From Dipteronia dyeriana (lineage: Eukaryota > Streptophyta > Magnoliopsida > Sapindales > Sapindaceae), in contig CM065299.1 of assembly GCA_032871835.1 (NCBI GenBank), positions 4,869,001 through 4,933,000 of the forward strand: a stretch of 64,000 nt of DNA, read 5' to 3'. The notes beneath the pieces are model-generated. The model was not told the DNA's origin and ran no database searches. It was given only the letters and a program-made list of their open reading frames with translations. Both the position numbers and the translations under genes were made by a program. How positions within the stretch are numbered: position 1 is the stretch's first letter; each line of letters opens with the position of its first letter. This document shows, piece by piece, positions 23,567 to 35,613 of the stretch.

Positions 23567-26500
23567 ATGAAGAGGATCAATTCTAATGCCATAAATGTCG
23601 AACGACGTGTTAGTATTGTCGTTCCTTCCAATGTCAATATTAATAGGGCTGGTATGTTGGAACAAAGCATCACTCGTGCCATTGCGCAGTCGGTAGAACC
23701 CTCGAGAACAATGATTGTCGAGGCGTCCACATCGGGTTGACAGTTGGGAATCTTGTCTGATAGTCCGACAAGTGTACTTTCATATATCGATTTGGTTAGT
23801 ATTCGAGTGATTTATGGGATCCCAGATTCCGTCGAACTTCGTATACCGAAAGCGAATGAGCAGGCGGACTCAGATGTACCTGGGTGGACGTGCTTTTATG
23901 AATATGTCTTTCGTTTAGGTTTTGGATTTTGAATTCCATCTTTGGCCTGGTGACATGACCCACCCCGACTCCTCTCTCTTGAGTATGAGGGAGGCCCTGT
24001 GGGCTGCCCCGACTCCTCTCTTGAGTACAAGGGAAACCTTATGGGCTCTACATTCTCTAGCATAATAAAAGGACTTTCTGCTGAAATCTCCATATAAGAA
24101 ATACTTGTTTAAATCAAATAAAATGTGAGGAGAATACTGGAGAGTACAAAATGTACATATTTATAATTTCTTTACATATATTTTCGTCCGTTACAAAAAG
24201 TTTATCAAAAATGACCGTTCGGACCAAAAACCAACAACTTTAAAAACTAAGTAACCAGTCATCCCGAGTGGGAAATGAAACAGGCCGAGTAAGAAATCGA
24301 GTAGGCCGAGTAGACCGAATAGGCCATATGGTCCGAGTAGGTCAAGTGGGCCGAGTAGGCCGAACAGACCGAGTAGAAATCCGATCACGTTCAGACCATG
24401 CTACCATCCCGACCATGTCTACTGTCCCGACCATGCCTACCGTCCCGACCATGCCGACCTCATATTTTTAAATATGTACATGAAAATTTAAAATGCATGA
24501 CTTTTATGCTTCATGATGTCATCGAGTGGCCCACCTCAAAACTTCTGAGTCCGCACAACCGAGCAGCTATCTGGATAAATATTTAAGAGTGAAAGGATGA
24601 GCGCTAACGCCCAATGAGTGAATGAAAACTTTTCAAAACACTTTTCTAAAACACTTTTCTAAAACACTTTTCTAAACCACTTTACAATAAGCATTCAGTA
24701 ATACATGGTATAAGATAATATATCTACTTTCGTGCTGAATAAACTGAATAAACTGAATAAACTGAATGCTTCTCTTTGCTGTATAAGAATAAATACTTTA
24801 TAAAATCTTAATCTTCACCAAATTCGTACCGGGGATATCCTCCATACTTAAGCCGAAATACTTTGGGCAAACGCAGTCATGAATAACTTCTGGTCATACC
24901 CGAACAGAGCGACTCAATTACTCTTTCTCTGGTCATGTTCGGGCAGAGCGACTCTCTGGTCATACAAGTGCAGAGCGACTCTATTACTCTTTCTCTGGTC
25001 ATGCACATGCAGAGCGACTCATGACATACACATGTGTAGAATGGCCCCAAAAGCCAACCATAATCATAACTGGGGAAGGGTACATGGTGCTTTTATAGAA
25101 ATCATAATCTCTTCTTGATAATTCATAAAAATAATATACTATTTCTGAATGCTAATATAAGCATAAATATATATTTTCGGTTCTCTGTTTACTTACCATC
25201 AATCATAAAAAATCATAAAAAGCAATAAAAAGCTTAAAATGATTTGCAGCAATTAAAACATAAAACTGTAAACTTGAGTTAAAAACAAAACTGAAACTTA
25301 ATTCACTCACAACTTAGACGTCAAGCTTATCTTAGACTGAGTATGCTAGGTTCCCTTCGTCTTCTTTCTCTATCAATCACAAGATCCAATTAGAAACTGG
25401 ATATCAAAGAAGAATCAATTGAAATATGAAATTACGAGAGCTTCACTGACTTTTCTCTTTTCTTCTCTTTCCTTTCTTCCGCTTGATTCTACTGCTTTCT
25501 AGCTCTCACAACATTTATCCTCATATATATATACTTATGGAAGGACAGCTGAAGTTGTGAGCTAATTAAACCAAGCTCACAGCTGTCTGTCAGCCATGCA
25601 GTTCACTTGGCTTACTCACCTGATGCCTTTTCTGCTTCACGCTTATCCCATTTTTTTTCTTTCAAATTGGGTCTTTCAATTGGGTCTGAAAGACATTGGG
25701 TGTTACACCTGGCGTATGTGGTATACTACGACATTGCACCTAGTCAGTTGATGCCAAATAGTTGGAGAATACTCTTGAGTCTAACGGTTTTACTAGAGAG
25801 ACATGGAATTAAGTTTGGACTAGGGTGTCTCCTGCATAATTACTACTTGAAGGAGCACATCTCCGACAAAGGTCGTTATATGCTAATTCAAAGGTCGAAA
25901 GACCATAATACCAGATACCACAATAAACGACCTCCATTGGAAGGATACCTTTTTATTTACGCGAGGTCCTCCAATTGATGGTCCATGAGGAGGATTACAC
26001 TACATATATCATCGTATTTGGAACCGATATGGTGAGTGTCGATTGAAAATATTGTTTAGATTTGATTTATTTCTTTTTGTATTTAATGAGTCTATTTGCT
26101 CATGTAGAAATCACGAGCAAAGAGAATAAGTTTCCATATACTTATTCGTCTGAGAGAACTAGGAATGTCCTAGATATCCTTGTAGAAGATAGAAGTTGGC
26201 AAGTGCTCCTTACGAAAGGTAAACTCAGGCCTCGTCGTGTGTGGCGATGGTCGACGTTGAATAGATCATGGGAACCGTATCCTCATGTGAAGGATTTTGT
26301 TTTGTATGTTTGGGCTAGAAGAAGCCTTGAGATTCTTGAATGTGATATGAAACTTTTGTCGCTGTTTACTGACGTTGAACGTCGTTTCTCAGTGTTTTCG
26401 ATGGCAAGTGCAAATATTAACATCCCTGATGCAACCGATGTTTTGAGGCAGTACATGGAGCGTATTAGTAAGAAAAAGGCAGAAGAAGCGAAGAAAGCCA

Positions 26501-27370
26501 AGGGGAAGTCGAAAGAGGTTTTTCCTGAGGTGGAAGAACATATCTATCTCCCTTCTCTAGAAACAAGTCCATTGAAGAAGAGGAAGAAAGATTCAGCTGG
26601 TGTCGACCTGGGCCCCAAGGGGAAGTCGAATGTTTATATTTCGATGGCTGATCCATTGACTGTTCCTATTCTAACCAAATTGTCATCTTTTGAGGTTCCG
26701 ATAATTTTTCTCTAAAAGTTGAACTATCTTCGACCCTCTATCGATGAGGAGTTCTTGAAAGACAAGAAGATAGATGAGGTGTTTGAAACGAGAATTCTAT
26801 CAACATTCCAAGTAAGTTTAATCTTCTTTTCTTTTTGTGGCTTGCATAAATACTTATTGAAGTGCATTTATTTTGCAGTCATTGCAGGGACAACTTCATA
26901 TATGCGAATGATATACGGTTTTAAATGACAGATGCTCAAAAATCTGGAAACTTAACGACAATATCAAAGTAAAAAATATTGATTTTGAAAAGTCAATGAA
27001 GGAGTTGACTGAGAAGAACTTGGTTTTTGAGGATGAAGTGAAGGGTCTGAAGGAGGAAATCGGTGGACAGTGTGATGAATCGACAATATCTAGGGAGGTT
27101 ATAGCAAACCAGGAGCGGGACATTGCTGACTTGAAGGAACATGTCTTGTCGATCGCTGTTGAAGCCATGTGTAAAGCCAGGGCTGAGCTCTTTAAGCAAG
27201 ACTTAACTGGTGAGCATACCTAATGGGACTCCAGTGAAATGCAGGCGGAAGTCGACAGTTATGAAGACATGGAGCCTATGAAGAAGGAATGATCTCTTAC
27301 TGCGAGAGAGACTGTCGACAAAGATTTGACTGATAAAAACCCATCTAATGGTGACAACACGACTGTTTAA
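23567..27370 (+). pseudogene. Retroelement gag-like ('putative gypsy type transposon') gene, copy 1
   Basis: An ATG at 23567 opens MKRINSNAIN. An in-frame TGA at 23738 is present in both duplicates. Then come IPDSVELRIPKANE, VPGWTCFYEYVFRLGFGF and, beyond the inserted LTR, YYDIAPSQLMPNSWRI, the pattern of the plant Transposase_28 (PF04195-like) N-terminal domain. Likely introns lie at 26032-26107 (GTGAGT...TGTAG) and 26812-26878 (GTAAGT...TTGCAG). The middle exon (26108-26811) ends in a Lys/Glu-rich stretch, KKKAEEAKKAKGKSKE. The last exon carries a heptad-like coiled coil (27000-27200, e.g. DEVKGLKEEI). The LTR at 23951-25707 splits the first exon, and there is also a frameshift at that join. 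No protease, RT or integrase follows. Confidence 0.75.
23951..25707 (-). mobile_element. Solo LTR, family L, minus orientation
   Basis: The 1757-bp segment starts tgacatgacc and ends gggtgttaca, the reverse-complement ends of the LTR at 21236-22819. It is flanked by an exact 5-bp target duplication, cctgg, at 23946-23950 and 25708-25712. The empty site, ggcctggcgtatg, is intact in copy 2 at about 63022. It shares the ggccgag decamer array (about 24290-24390) and the repeated gactcctctc...gagta block with the first LTR, inverted. Confidence 0.93.
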
Positions 27371-27429
27371 CTAAAAAGTTATTTTTTTTTGTCAATTCAT
27401 ATGATGACATGTAAAGATATTTTGTATTT

Positions 27430-29716
27430 AACCTTTGGAATGATTTGGTCGAATGACCTTTTATTTTTCTTTGTTGAATGGTTGACTATATTCATTCTCT
27501 TTTAGTTTGTAAAGATCTCTAGATTTACATTAAATATTTTGAAATTCTTTATGGGTGATGATCCTCTCATTATCTTTTCCTTTCTTGATTTTTTCTCAAG
27601 TGTAAAAGAAATATTCAAGAAACAAATCAATAATTGTATCGAGTTATGAACCTTTTTGTTTGCATTTATTATTAGAATTTCAGAAAAATCAAATTATTAA
27701 TAATAAATTTGTTTAGGAAATTCAGTTTTCAATTTGCGAGATAGGCAGAAGGTTTCTTGGATTCGCGAATTCAAAAACGTTATTAAAACTGCCAATGAAT
27801 AATTTTTGGCGTACGAACTGACTGAGTGTGCCTATTATAGATTTCATTGGTATTCCAAATTATTTGGCTACTCCATTTCGGACTAGGGTTTCTGATTTTA
27901 TTCAGGATGAGAGATGGGTTCTTGATAATTGCTTCCATGCTAGTATTCTCAACCTTTGTTTTCGGATTGATAGGATTGCAATTTCTCCTATTGTGGATTC
28001 CCTTGTTTAGGCTCATTCTTGGGATGGTCGGGTTTCGTGTAAGACTGCTTACTCTTAGATGGTTCGTGACTCCCCTCAGGTCTCTTGGTGAAGAGATGTT
28101 TGGTCTCACTTTGTTCCTCCTTCTCGTTCCGCTTTGACCTGATGTCCTTTGCAGAATAGGCTTCCCCCCAGAGGATGGTTTATGTAGGGTTAGGTTCCAT
28201 TTGGCTTCCAGATGCAGTGTTTGTGGGATTAGTATTGAGTTGGCCGACCATCTTTTTCTCCAATGTCCCCTTGCGGTAGCTCTTTGGGAGGCCGTCTTTT
28301 CCGTTTTCTAAAGGCATATTTTAGCTAACTCGTGGGGTTTTTTCTTCTTGCATGCCATGACGGTTTCTTTTGGTGATCAAGTGCATGTCCTTTGGAAGAT
28401 GACTATTTACGAGGTGGTTTGGAGTGTGTGGTTTATCCAAAATCAATGGATCTTTGAATGTAAAGCTGTTGATTTTAGATTTGCGTTGTCTTTGGTTTTA
28501 CATGCAGTTTCTGGAGCTAATAGTTTAGGCATTGGGTGTATACGTAATTGTGTGAATGACCGACCTTTTAACCCTTTGGTGCTTTGGTTTTCATGGTCGG
28601 CCAACCAAGACTACGGTTATCAAAAGTGTGATTTGGTCACCTCCTATTTTTGGTTGGATCAAAGTTAATATGGATGGTCCTATCTTGAGTTCTCTAGGTA
28701 CGGGAGGTCGTGGAGGTGTTTTCTGCAATTGTAGATCCTTTTATGTTTTGCTATCCCTCTTGGTGAGGTTTTTACTTTTGAGGCTGAGCTTCTTGCGGCT
28801 TTTATGGCCATTAGTTTTGCTTGGTAGTAGGGGTGGTGTCGGATTTGGTTGGAGAGTGATTCTTCCTAAGTGGTTCAACTGCTCTCTTCTCGTTCTGAGT
28901 ATGTTCTTTGCCGAGTGCGGCATGCATGGCAAAGATATATATTCCAAATCTCCCAGAAAGAGTTTCATGTGTCCCATATTCTTAGGGAAGGAAATCGGGT
29001 TGCAGATCCTCCTTGCAAGCATGGTTTAGGGCTGGAGATAGATTCTTAGTGATTTTCGGCTCCTTCCTTCTGTTCTTCGCTGCATGGTTCAGAGACTTTT
29101 TCATTTTTTTATGTTTTTGTCTTCTTGTGTGGAATGCACGCCACTTTTCTGGTTAGGGATTTACTCTCGAAGTTTTTATGGCTGCTTTGGCCTGTGCTAC
29201 ACTTTGTTCTCTTCTTTTATTATTTATATAGTTCTGTATACTGTCTAATCATATGGCCTAAGTGTTTTTTTAGTATATGATAACTTTTGATTCTTTTTCT
29301 CCTTAGATAAGTCCGATTTAAAAAAAAAACAAATATTCTAAGATTTTTTCAATTTTCCTCAAGTGGACAACATTGACTGAACTGGTGACAGGATATTGAT
29401 CTATGGCAATATTAGTTTGCAAGTATTTCCTTGTTTACATTAAATATTTGGAAATTGTTCATGATGAACATGATAACCAATATATTGATTAGACTAGGAA
29501 ATATGAGGTTTTGTCATTTTTTAAAGTTGGTTTGCAAGACTATTACTATTTTAATAATTTGAGTTTAAATAACATCAATTATGGTGAATAAACAAAAATG
29601 CCATATATATACATACACACACATTTACATTTCAGTTTTCCATTTTTTTTAAATATTATTGTTCGTCTTCATCTTCTTCATTGGATCTCCATTGGAGGTT
29701 GGAATCGAACAACTAT
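27430..29716. repeat. Duplicated cassette D2, copy 1
   Basis: Three parts occur in the same order at 37140-37381 plus 46316-48558: a 3'-flank module (gtttgtaaagatctctagat..., ttcagaaaaatcaaattatt, ggtttcttggattcg), then a LINE remnant, then a terminal-exon-like gtggacaacattgac and an aagactatt-type foldback arm. Copy 1 lacks about 160 bp at the LINE 5' end. Copy 2 is split by the Helitron. Confidence 0.82.
27803..29330 (+). pseudogene. LINE ORF2 3' remnant: zf-RVT and RNase H, copy 1
   Basis: Broken frames give LDNCFHASILNL, DGRVSCKTAYS, a zinc-knuckle-like region (gatgcagtgtttgtggg), then WFIQNQWIFECKAVDFR and WIKVNMDGPILSSLG...GG, the start of a plant LINE RNase H. A T-rich 3' untranslated part follows, with an A run at 29319-29329. 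Stops and frameshifts are frequent. The better-preserved sister is at 46421-48135. Confidence 0.75.
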
Positions 29717-30575
29717 GGAGGTCAAAGTTGTTTGACCACCGTTTGAGGTCTAATCGACTTCCGTGGAGGTCAAAATCGACATTCAATGGTTAATGAAATC
29801 GACCTAAATTGGAGGTGATAAAGAAAAAGATGAAAAAAAATAAAAAATGGAAAATGGAAAATGGAAAATTTCATTTTTTTTCCAATTAATCTTAAAAATT
29901 ATAAAATACATAAAAAGTCTCGAAAACTACAAAATAAGTCTCGAAAATACCCAATAAATCTATGATTTTTATGGTATTTTCTAGACTTATTGGGTATTGT
30001 TATAATTTTTTAGACTTATTTGGGATTTTTATATTTTTTGATACTTCTTGAGTTATTTTTGTAATTTTCTAGACTAATTAGATTTTTTCTAATTTCTGAG
30101 ACTTGTTTGACAGAGACTAATTAGTCTCAAAAATTACAAAAAATGTCTAATAAGTCTCGTTAATTATTAAAATACCCAATAGGTCTCGGACCAAGACTTA
30201 TTTTGTAGCTTCTGAGACTTTTAGGGTATTTTATAATTTCTGATATTTATTGGACAATTCTTCTTCTTCATCGACTTCCATTGGAGGTCAAATATCAATC
30301 TCCATTAAAGGTCGATTTCGATCTCCATGGAGGTCGATTAGACCTGTAACGATGGTCAAACAACTTCGGCCTCCATTAACGAAGTGGTTTGTTCAACCTC
30401 CATTGGATGGCCAATGAAAAAGATAGAGCAAAACAAAAAAAAATGGAAATTTTAAATCTAAAAAACAAAAAAAAAATTGAAAAAAATGAATTTGTGAGGG
30501 TATTTGTATCTATTCACCGTAATAGATACAATTTAAACTCAAATTATTAAAGTTGTTATAGTCTTAAAATGCACC
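29535..30575. mobile_element. Foldback element with long inverted arms
   Basis: The left arm (29535-29840) reads agactatt...ttaataatttgagtttaaat, then cttcttcattgg, ggaggtt, gttgtttgaccac and ggtctaatcgac. The right arm (30250-30575) carries the reverse complement of all of these in mirror order. Arms are about 300 bp, imperfect, with a spacer rich in aataagtctcgaaaa-type units. This fits a Foldback or long-TIR MULE-type non-autonomous element. No clear target duplication was found. Confidence 0.7.
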
Positions 30576-30654
30576 CTCAAAAAAGTCTTATATAATTTTC
30601 GAACCCATGATTTAACTAGAAAGTGTGGGAAATAACACTCTTTTATGTTGAATT

Positions 30655-30900
30655 TTGAGAGTATCACTAGTTTAATAATTTTGGTTTAAATGACACCAAT
30701 GGACTAAAATACCATCATCTTCTTCTTTTATTACGTTTGTGTCACTTTTAGATTTTTTTTTTCCAAAAACCTATATTGATAGAGGACCAATGGAGGTCAA
30801 AAATCAATGGAGATGAGGGACCTCCTTTAGAGGTAGAAATCGACCTCCAATGGAGGTCGAAATTGACCTCCAATGGAGGTCGCGATGAAGAAGATAGCAA
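30655..30900. repeat. Second, partial foldback arm
   Basis: It begins agtatcactagtttaataatt and continues to repeated gacctccaatggaggtcg units, matching the left arm of the element at 29535-30575. A related end may lie near 34380-34500, with later insertions between. The ORFs across the tgg-agg-tcg units are repeat artefacts. Confidence 0.5.
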
Positions 30901-31456
30901 ATTTTTTTTTAAAAAAATTGTCATTTTCTTCATTGACAAAAATTTCAATTTTGCCTAATAAATCTCAAAAATTACAAATATACCCAATAAGCCTTGAAAA
31001 CTACCTAATAAGTCTCGAACCTTGGACAAAATAGTCAAATAGACAAATCTAATGTATTTTTGAAATTAAAATTCACTTTTAACATTGTTTCCAAAAAAAA
31101 ATCATATTTAATCAAAACTTCTAAAAACTTTTGAAAACTAATCTGAAAGTGACGAAAGTATCCTAGAGTTTTTTTTTTCTTCTCTCTTAGTTTTTTACTT
31201 TCTCTTTACAAAATTCCTTTTGCTTCCTTCTGATCATTCCATATAGTGATTTTTTATGCTATAAATAGCTAATAATTGTTTGTATTGGTGTATATTTCAT
31301 GTTTTGATACTATTTAAGATTATATGTGTCATGATTATCAAAACCAATTTTAAAGTTTTCTAAAATTTTGGGTTTCTAATGAACGTTGCATGACAGTTAG
31401 TCATGTAATATTTCATAATAGAAGGTTACACTTAAAAACGTGTGTCTAATAACCTT

Positions 31457-31489
31457 GGGGGGGTGGGGGGGTGGGAGGGGGGGCGGGGG
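31457..31489 (+). other. G-quadruplex-type tract
   Basis: Five G runs of 7, 7, 3, 7 and 5 bases are separated by single bases (T, T, A, C). Single-base loops and long runs make this a very strong quadruplex candidate in an otherwise AT-rich region. It ends exactly where the solo LTR at 31490 begins. Confidence 0.85.
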
Positions 31490-33210
31490 TGTAGGTTTTA
31501 ATCAAGTCAATTGCCAATTTTTCTTGATTAGTCTATATTCAAAATTCACCTAATAAAATAAACATACAACATCAAGTGTAAAGTGCAGAAATATAAATAA
31601 CACAAGATGTATACGTGGAAACCCTCTAAATGGAAAAAACCACAGGTTATTAAGTGCGCCACACTCGATCGTTGAAATCTATTATATGAGCAAAAAGTTA
31701 CACCCTCAAGTGATTCTCAGACTCTCACTCTTGACAACCTCAGGCTATGGACACCGTCACTCACCACTCTTGGTTCAGTCCTTAGTGATATCCCTTGATA
31801 CACTACTCTTGACGTAAATGCCTCCTACCCTACCCCCTTGGGCCTTTTATAGTGTCACCCGACCAATTGCTTACCAACCCTCCCCTGGTTGCAAGATTTG
31901 ACTTGCTTGTGCACTACACACCGATAGCCACAATACTTAATTCTCAATAAAGAGATCAATAACCTATGTGAATATGTAAAAATATTCTAAATGCAAATAA
32001 TGCTAGACAAAATACTAAATGTTTATCTAGGAATTTAAGTAAGTCACTAAGTACAATTCCTAGATATCAGTGTCTAAATGAATGTTCATAAAGACTTAAC
32101 TAGATATAGTTATACAACATTATATCCTAGTTATCAAACAAAGCCATTTCAACATATGTTGTCAATAAGCATGGTATAGTTATTAATGCAATCATCAAAA
32201 TGCAATTAATATAACCTAATTATCTAGTGGCAAATATGACCTATATCCTAACTATCACAATACAATAACCCAAACATCAACAATAATCTCTACTTGTAAT
32301 ACAAATCCTAATCTAGAGGCATACAAGTTATAAAAGAGATATCTTACTAAGCTAGAACACAAGAATGATTAAAATGGTGTTCTACTTACCAAGTTATATG
32401 TGTTGAAGAAAACCCATGTAAAGAAACATCCTAGATGAAGCTAGATGATGTTTGTTTCATGCAAGAATGATGGGTGTTTGGGATTTGAGAGATAAAGAAG
32501 CAAGCTTGGTGCTTTCTCTCACTAGGAGAACTCTTTCTCTCACTAAGATCTTAAATTTCGGAGTTCTAGGTCTAAATGGACGAGAAGATAACATATATAT
32601 AGGCACTAGCAAAACGGCATCGTTTTGATAAAATTCTGCTTAGAACTGTGTAGTGCGCGGGTCTAGACCCGCGCCGTGACCCACACATACTCGTGTTAGG
32701 CCACGCAAATGTCCACGCAAATGTCCACGCAATGACCTGAGACCGAGAGATGGAAAGTCCCTCACCAAGCCAGTGCATGTGTACCGCGTGAGTATGGACC
32801 CGCGCACTGACCCCGCACAGTAGAGACTATAAAGGTCTCTCTTCGCACTACAAAGAGCACACCATCGTGCACGCGCGGATGTATCCGACCAAGCAATGAA
32901 ATACGAATTAAATACACACCAAACACACTTAAAACTAAGAATAAAATGCATGATAACAAATGCAACAACTCAAATACATGTAGGTGTGTGTGTTCAATAA
33001 CAAATGCATGTCAATGTGAATGCATATAAATGAAACGTATGTGTGTGCAACTAAATCTCTTCAATAAGAAATAAGCATAAGTTAACTACCTCTTGAAGCT
33101 TACCGGGATCTTGGACGCTTGCTATTAAAAGCCTAAGCTACCCATTACACATTGAATCCCCAATATGATTTGTTATGAAATAAGTCAATCATAAAATTGA
33201 GGTTCTTACA
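31490..33210 (-). mobile_element. Solo LTR-like element, second family
   Basis: Read on the minus strand the 1721-bp segment starts tgtaagaacctc and ends taaaacctaca, i.e. TG...CA. It has a TATA-like tatatatatgttatc near 32600 and a locally GC- and CpG-rich stretch (32640-32900). No internal retroelement domains are present, and no convincing target duplication was found, partly because one flank is the G tract. Minus-strand open frames at 32572-32968 are GC-driven and overlap one another. Confidence 0.6.
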
Positions 33211-33592
33211 ATAGTTCATCATGTAATATATTTCTTTAATTTCTGGATTTTTGTGAACATTACATGATAGCTTGTCATGTAATATGGTTTCGGTTCATCA
33301 TGCAATATGTATGAGACATGTAATTCAATTAGGGCAGTATAGTCATTTCACAAGCAAGGTTGGTTAAAAACAAATTTTACCATAGCCCGGTTAGAATTGA
33401 ATTTGACGAATTTCATTTGGTTATTTTTTTTCTCTCTAAGTCATAAACTACCTAATAAGTCTCGGAAACAACAAAATGAGTTTTGGAAATTATAAAATAA
33501 GTCTCGAAAATATCAAATAAGTCTTAGAAACATTAAAATAAGTCTCGGAAACAAAAACAAAAAATCCATAAACACAAAATGCGTGAGACTTA

Positions 33593-34344
33593 CGGGTCTT
33601 TTGTTTCTTTATTTGAAGACTGAACAATCCTGAGTTTTTCTGAAGACTGAATAGAGATTAAAATCTGAACTTGAATAACATGTTTTTTTTCCCTCACATC
33701 CGAATGTATTGTCTATAACTTTATTTTTTAAATGTAAAATTATATAAAAATAAGTAATTTTATATTTATACCCATGTGAAATCATCATACATATAATATG
33801 GAATAAAAACAATAAAAAATAGTAATTATATATGAACATATTGATAATGATCTTCTTATTCTATTACAAACAAACTTCGTTTTTATTAAGAAAAGAAAAT
33901 GTTTTGTTTTTCAAAAAATAAAAGGGGCAGCAAGAAAAGTCATACAAAACACTCTAAAAAAATAATATATAAATACATCATCTTAATATCATAATAAAGT
34001 ATTGATATTAAATACCAATATGAGAAGTGATTAGAGTTCTTTTTAATTTTTAAAGCTATTTAAAATAAGCAATATATTAAAATAAAAATTTCTACACCAT
34101 ATATAATTATGATGAAATTGGAAATATTTGATATATGAGGGATAGTATCGGAAGAAAAGATTTTGGATTGCATTAAATGCAATTCAGTGATATGCAATTA
34201 AGTTAAAGTCAGGATTTTTTACTTTCTATTTAAGATTGTTTTTAGTATTTTTAAAATGTTTGTCCGCTTAAAAAAATAAACAGAACAACTTAATAATTAT
34301 GATTCTTACATATTAAGTTTTAAATGGAAAAAATAAACGACCCC
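33593..34344. mobile_element. PIF/Harbinger-like MITE
   Basis: The 752-bp segment begins cgggtcttttgtttc and ends aaataaacgacccc, imperfect inverted termini of the GGGTCNTTTNTTT type. It is flanked by tta at 33590-33592 and 34345-34347, the TWA duplication expected for PIF/Harbinger. It has no transposase. Confidence 0.6.
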
Positions 34345-34494
34345 TTATTTTTACGAGTGTGTTGTAAGGGTATTTTTATCATACCAACACTTTATAAGCT
34401 ATTAAATCGTAAGTTATTAAGTGGATGATAGTCTTAAAATTTAGCCTTAAAACTCACACTTAAAAGAATGCTATAAATTTTCGAACCAAAATCT

Positions 34495-34990
34495 TAAAAA
34501 TCAAGTTACTATTAATATTGATTTTTCTTAGAGAAAATTTAAGTTTTTAATTTGCGCAATATATTAGATCATAGTAGATTTCTTGGATTCTCAAATTCAA
34601 AACGGTGTATAAAATTTGCGGAAATTTATAAGAGTTATTTGTCACAAAATTTAGCTACCAACGAGTAAAACATATTACAACTTCTCCCAGAAATATATTA
34701 TGTGTAATTTTTAAAGGTAAAAAACCAAAATCTTAATGAGGGAAAGATTTTTTATTTTATTTTTAGTATAGAAAAATTAATTCTTGATTTCTGAATACCA
34801 TTCACACACAAATTAAAAATTAAATGTCCTGCTAGAAAAATTTAAGCCAAGTCCGCCATTTAAGGAAGTCTAATGTTGCGCTAGTACAATTTCATATCTA
34901 TACTGTCTTTCTAAATTATTCGGATTTCCTAGTTGTGATGGGGATTATTCAAATTTCCTATTTGTTCAAATATAATAGTATTCAAATTTC
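34495..34990 (+). repeat. 3'-flank module, oldest copy
   Basis: Shares with 36590-37060, in order, gatttcttggattctcaaattcaaaa, acaaaatttagct, aaaacatatt.caacttct, ttcttgat and attatt.ggatttcctattt-like blocks. It marks one unit of a decayed tandem gene array (34.5-37.4 kb). Confidence 0.6.
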
Positions 34991-35217
34991 TTATTTATTC
35001 GAATGTAATAGTTAATATAATAGTAAAGATTGCTTTTGACACTAATAGTGGTTGTTCATCCAAACTCAACCCATCTTATGAGTCCACTATACATTATATA
35101 TATATATTATCGTCTCCAACTTTTTCTTTAACAAAAAAAAAAAAAGAAACCTTGGCAGAAGTCTGCTTATTGTTTTCCTCTCCCTCTCTATATCTACTCA
35201 ACCGCCACCTCTTCCTC

Positions 35218-35613
35218 ATGCCTTTCTCGATATTTGAAGTTCTTATTTTTGGTGGTCCATTCATAACCTTCTTTATAATATTTTCATTAATATTTGCAAT
35301 ATTACAATGCGTGAGCCTATGCATTCTGCCGTCTAATGGACCAACCAATCCAGAAGTCCTTAATCCAGAACGCCTTAATCCTCCCCCTGCTTGGTGCATA
35401 TATGGCTTCAATAAAATGTGGCATTGCAACTGTGCTCTTTTCAAATTCTTTAATTGTCTTGTCTGGGAACCTTCCTTAAGTGAAACAACCTTAATCGAAT
35501 CGACATCCACCACTTTAAGAGATCAAGGGAGCCGGACCCTGACCCCTGAATCACAGTCGACACTTGAACCAAGTAAGGCTTTCCACAAACATAACACTAC
35601 TAAGAATTATTAA
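35218..35613 (+). CDS. Small hypothetical protein, possible membrane anchor (exon of array gene)
   Basis: An ATG at 35218 starts MPFSIFEVLIFGG. The 131-codon frame has a strongly hydrophobic residues 5-38 segment, then a Cys-rich patch (WHCNCALFKFFNC) and a Ser/Thr-rich end. A donor aa|gtaagg at 35573 suggests that the coding exon ends there and that the remaining codons are intronic. I do not recognise the family. A decayed paralogue follows at 36014-36279, sharing the WxxxCAxFKxF patch and the ESxSTLE end. That relationship is the best evidence that this is or was a gene. No conserved domain is claimed. Confidence 0.45.
   Translation: MPFSIFEVLIFGGPFITFFIIFSLIFAILQCVSLCILPSNGPTNPEVLNPERLNPPPAWCIYGFNKMWHCNCALFKFFNCLVWEPSLSETTLIESTSTTLRDQGSRTLTPESQSTLEPSKAFHKHNTTKNY

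Larger units (their letters stand above)
11121..26671. repeat. Segmental duplication D1, copy 1
   Basis: From aatgactaccttgatattacc onward this region matches 51284-64000 nearly base for base in the same orientation, with scattered substitutions. It includes EXS exons from 11992 on, the antisense LINE, the minisatellite, and the gag-like pseudogene. Private to this copy are two solo LTRs (21236-22819 and 23951-25707). Copy 2 has a roughly 56-bp segment at about 12677 that is missing here, bordered by agat microhomology. The right end is not defined because copy 2 runs off the window. Confidence 0.93.

Noticed and set aside
21236..25707. The two family-L LTRs as the two ends of one LTR retrotransposon.
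   Set aside because: They are in opposite orientation, have separate insertion points and different empty sites in copy 2.
32572..32968. Three overlapping minus-strand frames in a CpG-rich patch.
   Set aside because: They lie inside the solo LTR-like element, overlap one another and show no domain.
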